64,000 nt of DNA from contig NZ_LMMV01000006.1 in assembly GCF_001422405.1 (NCBI RefSeq), positions 61,649 through 125,648 on the forward strand. Direction: 5' to 3'. The position numbers and the translations under genes were made by a program. This DNA is from Pseudorhodoferax sp. Leaf267. GTDB taxonomy: Bacteria; Pseudomonadota; Gammaproteobacteria; Burkholderiales; Burkholderiaceae_C. Below are positions 29,654 through 37,788 of this stretch, piece after piece (within the stretch, counting starts at the first letter, position 1; every line of letters begins with the position of its first letter). The notes under the pieces were generated by a model. That model saw only the letters and a list, made by a program, of their open reading frames with translations. It had not been told where the DNA came from and did not search any database.

Positions 29654-30592
29654 TTACTTGTAGGTGTCCAGCACCGAATAGTCGTGGTAGCGGTTGATCT
29701 CCACGTCGTCCAGCACGGCCAGTGCGTCGCTGGTCAGCACGGCCAGCGAGCAGTACTGCGAGATCAGGTACGAGGCGATGGCGTGGTTGTTGATGCCCAT
29801 GAAGCGCACCGACAGGCCAGGGCCCTGCTCACCCGTCAGGCCAGGCTGGAAAAGGCCGACCACGCCCTGGCGCTTGTCGCCCACACGCAGCAGGATGAAC
29901 TTGCTCTTGCCGTCGGCCACCGGCACCTTGTTCGACGGAATCAAAGGGATGCCGCGCCAGGTGATGAACTGCGAGCCGAACAGGCTCACGGTGGGCGGCG
30001 GCGTGCCGCGGCGCGTGGCTTCGCGGCCGAAGGCGGCAATCGCGAGCGGGTGGGCCAGGAAGAAGGCCGGCTCCTTCCAGACCTTGGTCAGCAGCTCGTC
30101 CAAGTCGTCGGGCGTGGGCGGGCCTGACAGCGGGAAGATGCGCTGCTCGTCCGTGACCTGGGCCAGCAGGCCGTAGTCGGGGTTGTTGATGAGCTCGCTT
30201 TCCTGGTTTTCCTTGATTGTCTCGATCGTCAGGCGCAGCTGCTCCTTGATCTGGTCGTGCGGGCTGCTGTAGAGGTCTGAGATGCGGGTGTGCACGTCCA
30301 GCACGGTGCTGACGGCGTTCAGGAAGTATTCGCGCGGATGCTCTTCGTAGTCGACCCAGGTGCGCGGCAGCTGGTTTTCGCTTTCCTTGGCGGTGCACAC
30401 GACCTTGATGTCGCCCGGGTTCTTCACCTTGTTCAAGCGGTAGATGCCCGCCTCTACCGGCACCCACTGCAGCAGATGCGTGAGCCAGCGCGGCGTAATC
30501 GTTTCCAGCTGGGGAACGGTCTTGGTGGCATTGGCCAACTGACGTGCTGCGCTGTCGCCCAGGGCGGTGGTGCCGCCTACGGTTGCTGTCAT
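29654..30592 (-). CDS. Family 2A encapsulin shell protein (SrpI-like)
   Basis: A 312-residue HK97-fold nanocompartment shell protein, close in length to SrpI of Synechococcus elongatus. Recognisable blocks are TITPRWLTHLLQWVPVEAG near the N-terminal arm, RTWVDYEEHPREYFLNAVST, NNPDYGLLAQ, PAFFLAHPLAIAAFGREATR and the C-terminal HAIASYLISQYCSLAVLT. It has no cyclic-nucleotide-binding insertion, which marks subfamily 2A rather than 2B. GGAG lies six bases before the ATG. Known relatives form T=1 shells of about 24 nm loaded with cysteine desulfurase and accumulate elemental sulfur; the adjacent desulfurase, serine acetyltransferase and rhodanese fit that role here. Confidence 0.95.
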   Translation of the reverse strand: MTATVGGTTALGDSAARQLANATKTVPQLETITPRWLTHLLQWVPVEAGIYRLNKVKNPGDIKVVCTAKESENQLPRTWVDYEEHPREYFLNAVSTVLDVHTRISDLYSSPHDQIKEQLRLTIETIKENQESELINNPDYGLLAQVTDEQRIFPLSGPPTPDDLDELLTKVWKEPAFFLAHPLAIAAFGREATRRGTPPPTVSLFGSQFITWRGIPLIPSNKVPVADGKSKFILLRVGDKRQGVVGLFQPGLTGEQGPGLSVRFMGINNHAIASYLISQYCSLAVLTSDALAVLDDVEINRYHDYSVLDTYK

Positions 30593-30652
30593 TCGAACTC
30601 CAAAGGGTCTGAGAAAAACTGGCGGCCAGTGTCTGGCGCCGATGGTGATGTT

Positions 30653-30925
30653 TCAACCGGCTATAGCCGCCAACTGCAGGCCGCGGGCCTGGCGCTGTTT
30701 GCCAATCTGCGCGCTGCGCGCCAGCAGGCCGGCGGCGTCCAGTTCGAGCGCCGACGCCAGCTTCTGCACGGTGACGATGGACACGATGACCTGCCCGCGC
30801 TCGATCTCGCCGACGTAGGAGCGGTTCAGGCCCGACAAGGCGGCCAGTTGCTCCTGCGACCAGCCGCGTTGCTCACGCAGCTGACGTACCGAGATGCCGA
30901 AATGCTCGACCAGTGCCGTCGGCAT
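30653..30925 (-). CDS. XRE-family helix-turn-helix regulator of the encapsulin operon
   Basis: A 90-residue single-domain Cro/CI-type DNA-binding protein: REQRGWSQEQLAALSGLNRSYVGEIERG is the helix-turn-helix region. It has no effector domain, so it probably responds through dimerisation or a partner. It lies 3 nt after the serine acetyltransferase stop and 60 nt before the shell gene, in the middle of the operon, which suggests autoregulation or local tuning of shell and cargo expression. That role is inferred. Confidence 0.9.
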   Translation of the reverse strand: MPTALVEHFGISVRQLREQRGWSQEQLAALSGLNRSYVGEIERGQVIVSIVTVQKLASALELDAAGLLARSAQIGKQRQARGLQLAAIAG

Positions 30926-30928
30926 GGC

Positions 30929-31846
30929 TCACCGCACCAACGCCGGATGCGGCGTGTTCTGCAGGCTGGCCTGCGTGACATTGGCGCCAGCCGGTACGCT
31001 GTCGGTAATCCAGACATTGCCGCCGATCACCGCACCCGCGCCGATGGTCACGCGGCCCAGGATGGTCGCGCCGGCATAGATCACCACGTCATCCTCGACG
31101 ATGGGGTGGCGCGGCAGCCCCTTTTGCAGGAAGCCTTCGGCATCCGTCGGGAAGCGCTTGGCGCCCAGCGTCACGGCCTGGTAGATGCGCACGCGCTGGC
31201 CGATCACGGCTGTCTCGCCGATCACGACACCCGTGCCGTGGTCGATGAAGACGCCCGCGCCGATCTGCGCGCCGGGGTGCAGGTCGATGCCGGTCTGCCC
31301 ATGCGCCAGCTCGGCCACGATGCGCGCCAGCAGTGGCAGGCCCAGGCGGTACAGGCTGTGGGCCAGCCGGTGGTGGATCATGGACAGCACGCCGGGGTAG
31401 CACAGCAGCACCTCGTCCACGCTGCCGGCCGCCGGGTCGCCATGGAAGGCGGCCAGCACATCGCTGTCCAGCAGGCGGCGCGTGACCGGCAGGCTGGCGG
31501 CGAAGGACTGCACGGCCTGCGTAGCGCGCTGCGTGATCTCGGCTTCGGCCAGCGGCTCGTGGCGGTGGCTGTAGTGCAGCTCCAGCCGGGCTTGCGCCAG
31601 CAAGGCGTGCAAGGCGGTGTCCAGCGTGTGGGCGACGTAGTAGTCCTCGCTCTCCACCCGCAACTCGGGCGGCCCCAGGCGCATGGGGAATAGTGCCCCC
31701 TTGAGGTCTTCGACCACCGCGGCAAGGGCATCGCGCGACGGGAACTCGCGCCCGCCGGGCTCGCGCGAGCGCCTCTGCGCAGCACGCCATTCATCGCGCA
31801 CATCGTGGAGCGCGCGCGCGATCTCTGCGACTTCGAACTGGGCCAT
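30929..31846 (-). CDS. epsC: Serine O-acetyltransferase (EpsC/CysE type)
   Basis: A 305-residue serine acetyltransferase making O-acetylserine, the cysteine precursor. The C-terminal half is a left-handed beta helix of hexapeptide repeats with the catalytic histidines in GIDLHPGAQIG and FIDHGTGVVIGETAVIG, then RIYQAVTLGAKRFP and PRHPIVEDDVVIYAGATILG. The long helical N-terminus is typical of the EpsC branch. AAGGAAAAG precedes the ATG at 31846; the longer upstream frame is a shadow of the rhodanese gene. Its product supplies the cysteine that the encapsulated desulfurase would consume. Confidence 0.94.
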   Translation of the reverse strand: MAQFEVAEIARALHDVRDEWRAAQRRSREPGGREFPSRDALAAVVEDLKGALFPMRLGPPELRVESEDYYVAHTLDTALHALLAQARLELHYSHRHEPLAEAEITQRATQAVQSFAASLPVTRRLLDSDVLAAFHGDPAAGSVDEVLLCYPGVLSMIHHRLAHSLYRLGLPLLARIVAELAHGQTGIDLHPGAQIGAGVFIDHGTGVVIGETAVIGQRVRIYQAVTLGAKRFPTDAEGFLQKGLPRHPIVEDDVVIYAGATILGRVTIGAGAVIGGNVWITDSVPAGANVTQASLQNTPHPALVR

Positions 31847-31913
31847 TCTTTTCCTTGTTGTGGTGGCGGACTGCAATGCCCTGGCGCCTGGCCGCCGGCC
31901 GGGGCGTCGTGGG

Positions 31914-32393
31914 TCAGTCCTGCGTCCAGGGCAGGCCGTGGAAGCGCCAGCCATCGGCATGGCCGCGCTGGCCGCTGGCGTCGATCTCGCCTTCGAAACC
32001 TTCGAGCACGTTGTAAACGTTCGTGAAGCCGGCCTTGGCTGCTGCCTCGGCGGCCAGCACCGAGCGCTTGCCGCTGCGGCACAGCAGCAGCACGGTGGCG
32101 TCCTTGCCGCCCACCTTGGCCAGCTTGGCCTCCAGCTCACGCACGAAGCGCGGGTTGCGCGTCAGCGCCGTGCCGGTGGCCCAGGCCACATGCTGGCTAC
32201 CGGGCACCTGGCCCACGAATTTCAGCTCCTCTGCCGAACGGACATCGACGAGCTGGGCCTCACCGGTCTGCACCAGCTGCCAGGCCTGCCGCGGCGGCAC
32301 GCCACCGGCATAGGACAGGCCCTGCTCCGCAGCCTGTGCACGGGCGTGCTCCAGCGCTTTGGGCAGGACAATTTCGGCGAGATCGGAAGACAT
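31914..32393 (-). CDS. Rhodanese-like sulfurtransferase
   Basis: A 159-residue single-domain rhodanese. The active-site loop is LLCRSGKRS with catalytic Cys at the CRSGKR position, and the CH2-type motif LVDVRSAEELKFVGQVPGSQHVAW precedes it. CAGGAG precedes the ATG. It is the first gene of the encapsulin operon, 67 nt before the serine acetyltransferase, and probably moves sulfane sulfur to or from the nanocompartment store. Confidence 0.93.
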   Translation of the reverse strand: MSSDLAEIVLPKALEHARAQAAEQGLSYAGGVPPRQAWQLVQTGEAQLVDVRSAEELKFVGQVPGSQHVAWATGTALTRNPRFVRELEAKLAKVGGKDATVLLLCRSGKRSVLAAEAAAKAGFTNVYNVLEGFEGEIDASGQRGHADGWRFHGLPWTQD

Positions 32394-32458
32394 GCGGGCT
32401 CCTGAGGTTCTTCTGGATGGGGAATGGGTGGCACTTTAGGGCGGCCCATCCAAATACC

Positions 32459-32478
32459 AAACGATTAAAAAATCGTTT
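32459..32478. promoter_or_regulatory. Perfect AT-rich palindrome between encapsulin operon and divergent Bug receptor
   Basis: AAACGATT-AAAA-AATCGTTT, perfect 8-bp arms around four A residues, lies 66 nt upstream of the rhodanese ATG and 86 nt upstream of the divergent receptor ATG, inside a short AT-rich island. The position and symmetry suggest a dimeric repressor/activator site. XRE, IclR or a CysB-like sulfur regulator are possible owners; none is shown. Confidence 0.55.
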
Positions 32479-32564
32479 CCTAACAACCGATCGGACTAAG
32501 GGGGTTGCGGGGCGCACGTGAGCGTGGACGCGATGCCCGCGGCAACAAAAGGATTGGAGACAAC

Positions 32565-33563
32565 ATGCAGAACTTCTTGAGCCGCACGCGCCGCACGCCG
32601 TGCCAGGCGCTGTCGGCCGCCGCGGCTTGCGCAGTGTTGGCATCGCCTGCGCTAGCCCAGCAGCCGGGCAGCGACCGCGCGCTGAAACTCATCGTGCACT
32701 ATGCCCCGGGCGGCGTGACGGATCAGCTGGCCCGCTTGGTGGCCGGCAGCATGGCCCGCCAGCTCGGCCAGCCCGTGGTGGTGGAGAACAAGCCCGGCGC
32801 CAACACCATCATCGCGGTCGATGCGCTGATGCGCGAGCCGGCCGATGGCAACACCCTGCTGATGGGTGCGGGCTCCACCATGGTGCTGAACCCGCTGCTG
32901 ATCAAGAAGCTCTCCTACCAGCCCCGGCGCGACCTGCGCATGCTGTCGGTGGTGGTCGACACGCCCGTGATCATGGTCGTGCCCAGCGCACTGGCGCCGA
33001 ACACCGTGGACGAATTCCGCCGCCATGCGCTGGCGCACCCGAACGCGGTGAACTACGCCTCGGTCGGGGTCGGCGGATCGCTGCACCTGGCCGGCGAGCT
33101 GTTCGCGCAGAACGCCGGCGTGCAGATGACGCACGTGGCTTACAAGGGCAGCGTGCCGGACGTGACCGACCTGATCGGCGGCCAGGTGCAGCTCATGTTC
33201 GACGCGCCGGCCACCAGCCTGCCGCAGATCAAGGCCGGCAAGCTCAAGGCGCTGGCTGTGACCACACGCGAGCGCATGCCGCTGCTGCCCGACGTGCCCA
33301 CCGTGGCCGAGACACTGCCCGGCTACGACGCTGCGCTGTGGTTCGGCGTGATCGTGCGCGAGGACACGCCGCCGGCTGCCGCCGCGCGGCTGAAGGCCGC
33401 GGTCGAACAGGCGCTGCTGGACCCGGCCCTGCGCCAGGCCATGCAAGCCCAGGGGAACATCGTGCGCAAGCCGCAAACGCGCGAGGAGATCGACGCCTTC
33501 CTGGCGCGCGAGGAGGCGCAATGGGCCGCGCTGATCAAGGCCGGCAACATCACGCTGGAATGA
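32565..33563 (+). CDS. Bug/TctC-type tripartite tricarboxylate transporter substrate-binding protein
   Basis: A 332-residue periplasmic binding protein with a signal peptide ending SPALAQ. Hallmarks of the Bug family are present: LKLIVHYAPGGVTDQLARLVA, VVVENKPGANTIIAVDAL, YKGSVPDVTDLIGGQVQLMFD and LALTTRERMPLLPDVPTVAE-like text (AVTTRERMPLLPDVPTVAE). GGAG lies six bases before the ATG at 32565. As usual in Burkholderiales, no TctA/TctB genes adjoin. It binds a small carboxylate of unknown identity. The IclR gene immediately follows. Confidence 0.93.
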   Translation: MQNFLSRTRRTPCQALSAAAACAVLASPALAQQPGSDRALKLIVHYAPGGVTDQLARLVAGSMARQLGQPVVVENKPGANTIIAVDALMREPADGNTLLMGAGSTMVLNPLLIKKLSYQPRRDLRMLSVVVDTPVIMVVPSALAPNTVDEFRRHALAHPNAVNYASVGVGGSLHLAGELFAQNAGVQMTHVAYKGSVPDVTDLIGGQVQLMFDAPATSLPQIKAGKLKALAVTTRERMPLLPDVPTVAETLPGYDAALWFGVIVREDTPPAAAARLKAAVEQALLDPALRQAMQAQGNIVRKPQTREEIDAFLAREEAQWAALIKAGNITLE

Positions 33564-33572
33564 GGCCTGGAG

Positions 33573-34292
33573 TTGCTCACAGCCTTCAAGCCCAAGGACG
33601 GCGCGCTGGGCAACCGCGAGCTCGCCGAGCGCACCGGCATGCCGGCCGCCACCGTCTCACGCCTGGCCCACACGCTGGTGCAGCTGGGCTACCTGCGCTA
33701 CGACGCGCGGCACGAAACATACGACCTGGGCGGCAGCACTCTGGCACTGGGCCATCTGGCGCTGGCCCGGTTGGACCTGCGCCGAGTCGCGATCGAACCC
33801 ATGCAGCAGCTGGCCCAGCAGTCCAACGCCAACGTGGGCCTGGGCATGCAGGAGCGCCTGAGCATGCTGTACGCCGAGACCTGTGAAGGCCCCGGACCGG
33901 TGGGGCTGCGGCTGTTTCCGGGCACGCGCATCCCGATCGCCACCAGCGCCATGGGCCGGCCCTACCTGGCCGGCCTGGCCGAGCCCGCGCGCGAGACCTT
34001 GCTGGCCGAACTGGCCGCCCAGCACGGCCGCGACTGGCCGCAGCTGCGCCGCGGCATCGACCAGGCGGCACGCGAGATCGCCGAGCTGGGCTTTTGCTGC
34101 TCCCTCGGCGACTGGCAGGCCGACATCCATGGCGTGGCCGTGCCGCTGGTGGAGCCCGGCGGCGCGCGCGTGCACGCGTTCAACCTGGGCGGCCCTGCCT
34201 ACCTGCTGCCAGCCAAGGCCATGCGCACGCAACACGGCCCGCGCCTGCTGGCCATGCGCGACGCCATCCGGCGACGCCTCCTGGGCGCCTAG
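33573..34292 (+). CDS. IclR-family transcriptional regulator with short N-terminus
   Basis: A 239-residue IclR regulator: the winged helix (LGNRELAERTGMPAATVSRLAHTLVQLGYLRYD) and a full effector domain (IATSAMGRPYLAGL, VHAFNLGGPAYLL). The reading frame is closed by a TGA at 33561, leaving only TTG 33573 or CTG 33567 as starts; GGAG lies directly against the TTG. The usual first helix (xxRxLxLLxxF) is therefore mostly missing. Either the protein really starts short or a few bases upstream were lost. It sits 9 nt after the Bug receptor and probably senses the same compound. Confidence 0.82.
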   Translation: MLTAFKPKDGALGNRELAERTGMPAATVSRLAHTLVQLGYLRYDARHETYDLGGSTLALGHLALARLDLRRVAIEPMQQLAQQSNANVGLGMQERLSMLYAETCEGPGPVGLRLFPGTRIPIATSAMGRPYLAGLAEPARETLLAELAAQHGRDWPQLRRGIDQAAREIAELGFCCSLGDWQADIHGVAVPLVEPGGARVHAFNLGGPAYLLPAKAMRTQHGPRLLAMRDAIRRRLLGA

Positions 34293-34406
34293 ACGGCGGC
34301 CAGGGCCCGTCAAGGCCGGCCTGAGGCCGTCAACGTTGTCGTGGCGCGTGAACGGATGCAGCGGATCGAGGAAGCGCGCCCCGCCCTCCAGGGCGCAGCG
34401 CGTGGT

Positions 34407-34769
34407 TCACACCGTGTCGGGTTCGAGGAATTCAAGCCGGTTGCCGGCCGGGTCGTGCACGTAAAAGCGCAGGTAGCCCGGCAGCGGCAGGTGTTCCTCC
34501 AGCTTCAGCGACGCGTCGAGCAGGCGGCGGCGCAAGCCGGGCAGGCCCTGCACCTCGAACGACAGCTGCGTGAGACCGGCCGGCCGCTCGGGTGGCGGGT
34601 CCGTGGCCACCAGGTCGACCCGCTGGCCGCGCGCGGCGAAGCGCAACACGGGCTCGGTGGGTTGTGGCATCAGCGTGAGCCCCAGCAGCTCGCCATAGAA
34701 ATGCTGCACTTCGCGCTGCAGCGCGGGCGGGTAGCTCAGCTGCACGCGGTTGATGGCGTAGACGTCCAT
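34407..34769 (-). CDS. VOC-family (glyoxalase/dioxygenase fold) protein
   Basis: A 120-residue vicinal-oxygen-chelate protein with both beta-alpha-beta-beta-beta modules: INRVQLSYPP, VQHFYGELLGLTLMPQP and the C-terminal LRFYVHDPAGNRLEFLEP. Of the usual metal ligands only the last Glu (RLEFLE) is clear, so metal-dependent catalysis is uncertain. The ATG at 34769 lies 8 nt after the stop of the preceding small gene; a GTG at 34784 is an alternative. Confidence 0.82.
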   Translation of the reverse strand: MDVYAINRVQLSYPPALQREVQHFYGELLGLTLMPQPTEPVLRFAARGQRVDLVATDPPPERPAGLTQLSFEVQGLPGLRRRLLDASLKLEEHLPLPGYLRFYVHDPAGNRLEFLEPDTV

Positions 34770-34777
34770 GGCCGTGC

Positions 34778-35002
34778 TCACCACGAATACGCAAAGCTGG
34801 GGCCGGCCGGCCGCAAGGCCAGGGCCGCAGCGGTGCGCAGCCGGGTCCGCCGCGGCACGTAGCCGTAGGCGGCGCGACGCGCCAGGGCCTGGGCCGAGCG
34901 CGGCGTCAGACGCCAGGCGCGCGCGGTAATGGCCAAGATCTGCGCGACCTGCGTTTGGAACGCCTGGGGGGAATCGAGGTTCGGGGTGGCGGCATCTGCC
35001 AT
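34778..35002 (-). CDS. Small basic hypothetical protein
   Basis: A 74-residue basic, helical protein with no recognised domain (ATARAWRLTPRSAQALARRA-like centre). GGAG is five bases before the ATG at 35002; an ATG at 35059 would extend it by 19 residues without a ribosome site. It is coupled to the VOC gene downstream, so the two are likely one transcript. Confidence 0.6.
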   Translation of the reverse strand: MADAATPNLDSPQAFQTQVAQILAITARAWRLTPRSAQALARRAAYGYVPRRTRLRTAAALALRPAGPSFAYSW

Positions 35003-35177
35003 GGAAGCTCCGGCGGAAGGTTCAGACCGCAGCGGGTGCTGCCAGTCGGTCGGCGCCATTGTGTTGGCCGCGCGCGCAAACGCGAACGAACGATTCGTCA
35101 GAACCTTATGCCGCCAGGCGCATCGACTTGCCCCGTGCCTTCCCGTGGCGCTGGAGGCATGGCGTCCAGCCGGGGTC

Positions 35178-35750
35178 TCACCAGCTCAGAGTGACCTGGA
35201 GGACGTCGGTGTAGGTGCCGGCAGGCATGGCGGCGGCGCTGGTCTTGTTGATGCGGCCGAAGATCGGCAGCGCGAGTGCAACGCCGGTCCCAGGCAGCGC
35301 CACGCCGACCATGCTGGCGTTGGCTGCATAGGGCGCGGTCAAGCCCGGATCGCTGTAGACCTCGTAAGGCAGGTAGGCGCCGTTGCTGAGCTTCATGGCG
35401 CGGCTGCCAGTGCCCACCGCGGTGCCCTGCCCCGGGTTGTTGCCTGCATTCACGCTGACCGACATCGACGCCACGTCGGGCGAGCAGACGATCTGGGTCG
35501 GGCCCGCACCGCCACCGCCGCTCGCGGTGGCCACGAGCACGCCGGTGAACGTCGACGGTTGCGCGCCGAAATCGAGCGTGCCGAAACTAGCGCCCGAGCC
35601 GCCCGTGCCTGAGGCGCCGGACACCATGCAGCCACCCTGGAGCGTCATCTGTGCAAGGAGTTGGCCGGACGTGTTGCCGGACGCAGCACCGTGAGTGGCG
35701 ATCAGCGAAACGAAGGAAAGAGCGAGAGCGATCTTGTGAATCTTGCGCAT
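35178..35750 (-). CDS. Spore coat protein U (SCPU) domain protein, orphan Csu-type subunit
   Basis: A 190-residue secreted protein: signal peptide (KIHKIALALSFVSLIATHGAA), then an SCPU domain with the cysteine pair GGCMVSG and QIVCSPDV, the core block FGTLDFG near its start and the C-terminal pattern LPIFGRINKT...GTYTDVLQVTLSW. SCPU proteins are subunits of archaic chaperone-usher (Csu-like) pili. The usual chaperone, usher and sister subunits are absent here, so this copy either depends on a distant cluster or acts alone. It is preceded by a divergent 200-nt stretch to the tRNA-Pro terminator. Confidence 0.88.
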   Translation of the reverse strand: MRKIHKIALALSFVSLIATHGAASGNTSGQLLAQMTLQGGCMVSGASGTGGSGASFGTLDFGAQPSTFTGVLVATASGGGGAGPTQIVCSPDVASMSVSVNAGNNPGQGTAVGTGSRAMKLSNGAYLPYEVYSDPGLTAPYAANASMVGVALPGTGVALALPIFGRINKTSAAAMPAGTYTDVLQVTLSW

Positions 35751-35911
35751 GTCGGATGGGGCTGCCGCGCCGTGGTACGGGTGGCGCTCCCATGGGCGTT
35801 TGGTGAAGCCCACGATTATCCGACGCCCGGCGCAGTCCGGGGGGTGCGAACACACTCCCAGTCGCCCACGATTTCACGCTTTGAGGAGCGCATCGATGGC
35901 GCCGGCCCATG

Positions 35912-35943
35912 AAAAAAGCCGGCAGGTACAGGTCCTGCCGGCT
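35912..35943 (-). terminator. Rho-independent terminator after tRNA-Pro
   Basis: Minus strand: AGCCGGCAGG, a 7-nt loop ACCTGTA, CCTGCCGGCT and a run of six T residues, starting 13 nt past the tRNA-Pro 3' end. Confidence 0.92.
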
Positions 35944-35955
35944 CGGTTCGATTCG

Positions 35956-36032
<77 letters not shown>

Positions 36033-36095
36033 AAGCCCGCCATTCTAACCCGGGGAAATGAAGCGCCCCCAATTCAGAACAAAAAGGAGAGCACC

Positions 36096-36491
36096 ATGGC
36101 ATTGCGAGTCGTACGTCTCGGAACGCCGCGCGCGGTGGACGAAGGCCTGCGCATCGGCACGGTTCGGCGCCCGCCACGCGGCGTGCCCAAGACCGCCTTT
36201 GCGGAGCAGGACTGGTACGACTGCTGGTACCCCAATCTCGCGCCCAGCGCCGAAGCCATGGCACTGGGCCAGGCCGCCCAGGCGTCCGGCACCGAGAAGG
36301 ACTGGGGCCGCTTCCGCAGGAAGTACCTGGCCGAGATGAGCCTGCCCGATCCCAGCCGCAGCCTGGACCTGCTCGCCGCGCTGTCGCACGGCGCCAACCT
36401 GTCGGTGGGCTGCTATTGCGAGGATGCGTCGCGCTGCCACCGCTCCCTGCTGCGCGAGCTGCTGGCCCAGCGCGGTGCCAATCTGGCCTGA
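36096..36491 (+). CDS. DUF488 domain-containing protein
   Basis: A 131-residue DUF488 protein of unknown activity. It has the family's opening RVVRLGTPRAVDEGLRIGTVRR, a YDCWYPNLAPS centre and the C-terminal cysteine motif CYCEDASRCHRSLL. AAAAAGGAGAGCACC before the ATG fixes the start. It is the first plus-strand gene after tRNA-Pro and is followed by the HPP gene after 34 nt. Confidence 0.9.
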   Translation: MALRVVRLGTPRAVDEGLRIGTVRRPPRGVPKTAFAEQDWYDCWYPNLAPSAEAMALGQAAQASGTEKDWGRFRRKYLAEMSLPDPSRSLDLLAALSHGANLSVGCYCEDASRCHRSLLRELLAQRGANLA

Positions 36492-36525
36492 TCGATACCT
36501 CATAGATTGATATGATCCGGCGCGC

Positions 36526-37668
36526 ATGAATCTGCCCGACCTGCCCGCCTGGATGCGCGCCGCCGCCGCGGGCGGGCTGGTCGCAGGGGGTCGGGTCAGC
36601 CGCACCGAAGTGCTGCGCGCCGCTGCCGGCAGCGCCATCGGCATCCTCGTGGCGGCACTGGTCGGACGGTGGTTGGCACCTGACCTGCCCGGCACGGCAT
36701 TGATCGCGCCGCTGGGGGCCACTGCCGTGCTGGTGTTTGCCGTGCCCTCCAGCCCGCTCGCCCAGCCCTGGCCGGCCATCATGGGCAACACCGTGTCCGC
36801 CCTGGTGGGCGTGGCCTGCGCGCGCCTGTTCGGCGACACCGCCCTGGCCGCGCCGTTGGCCGTCGGCCTGGCGATCGCCACGATGTTCTTGTTGCGCTGC
36901 CTGCACCCACCCGGCGGCGCCTCGGCATTGCTCGCGGTGCTGAGCCATTCCGAGCCCGGCTTCGCGTTGCATCCCGTGTTCATCGACACGCTGGTCATCG
37001 TGCTGGCAGGCGTGGCCTACCACCGGCTGAGCGGCCGCCGCTACCCGCATGCGTTGCAGCCGCCCAAGCCTGCGCCGCCGGGCCGGTCGGCTCGCTTCAG
37101 CAGCGATGACCTGGATGCCGCACTGGCCCATTACGACCAGGTGCTGGACATCAGCCGCGACGACCTGGAGCAGTTGCTGCACTACGCCGAGTCGGCCGCT
37201 TACGAGCGCACGCTCGGCGACCTGCGTTGCCGCGACGTCATGTCGCCCGAGCCGCTGACGGTGCAGTTCGGCACCGCGCTGAGCGAGGCCTGGCAGCAGA
37301 TGCGCACGCGGCACGTCAAGGCCCTGCCCGTGACCGACAAGGCCAGGCGCATCGTCGGCATCGTGACCGTGGCCGACTTCATGAAACATGCCGACATCGA
37401 GCCCATCGACGGCCTGGGTGCCCGTCTGAAGGACTTCATCCGCGCCAGCGGCCTTACGACCGGCGACAAGCCCGAGGTGGTCGGCCAGATCATGACGCGC
37501 GAGGTGCGCGTCGCCACCGCCGACCGCTTCATCGCCGAACTGCTGCCGCTGATCTCCGAGGCTGGCCACCACCACATCCCGGTGCTGGACGAAGAGCGCC
37601 GCGTGGTCGGCATCATCACGCAGTCGGACCTGATCCGCGCGCTCTACCGTACCGTCAAGCCCGGCTGA
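36526..37668 (+). CDS. HPP family membrane protein with two CBS domains
   Basis: A 380-residue protein. Residues about 25-170 form four membrane helices of the HPP family, including the signature LHPPGGASALLAVL; some HPP proteins are nitrite transporters. Residues about 230-375 are two CBS domains (CRDVMSPEPLTV and GQIMTREVRVATADRF, each followed by a PVxDxxRRxVGIxT pattern) that probably bind an adenosine nucleotide. The cytoplasmic linker contains a helix AALAHYDQVLDISRDDLEQLL-like stretch. Substrate not inferable from sequence. Confidence 0.92.
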   Translation: MNLPDLPAWMRAAAAGGLVAGGRVSRTEVLRAAAGSAIGILVAALVGRWLAPDLPGTALIAPLGATAVLVFAVPSSPLAQPWPAIMGNTVSALVGVACARLFGDTALAAPLAVGLAIATMFLLRCLHPPGGASALLAVLSHSEPGFALHPVFIDTLVIVLAGVAYHRLSGRRYPHALQPPKPAPPGRSARFSSDDLDAALAHYDQVLDISRDDLEQLLHYAESAAYERTLGDLRCRDVMSPEPLTVQFGTALSEAWQQMRTRHVKALPVTDKARRIVGIVTVADFMKHADIEPIDGLGARLKDFIRASGLTTGDKPEVVGQIMTREVRVATADRFIAELLPLISEAGHHHIPVLDEERRVVGIITQSDLIRALYRTVKPG

Positions 37669-37788
37669 GCCAGCGGCGTGCCACCCAAGGGTTTGCGCGA
37701 GGGTCGAGCCGTCTTGCGCGGCGTCGATGCCGCAATATACTGCCTGTCACTGCGCAAACACGCAATTTAATGCATCAACGGAGCATGC

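Noticed and set aside
34293..34406. Terminator-like GC-rich palindromic text after the IclR gene
   Set aside because: Arms are imperfect and no T-run follows on either strand.
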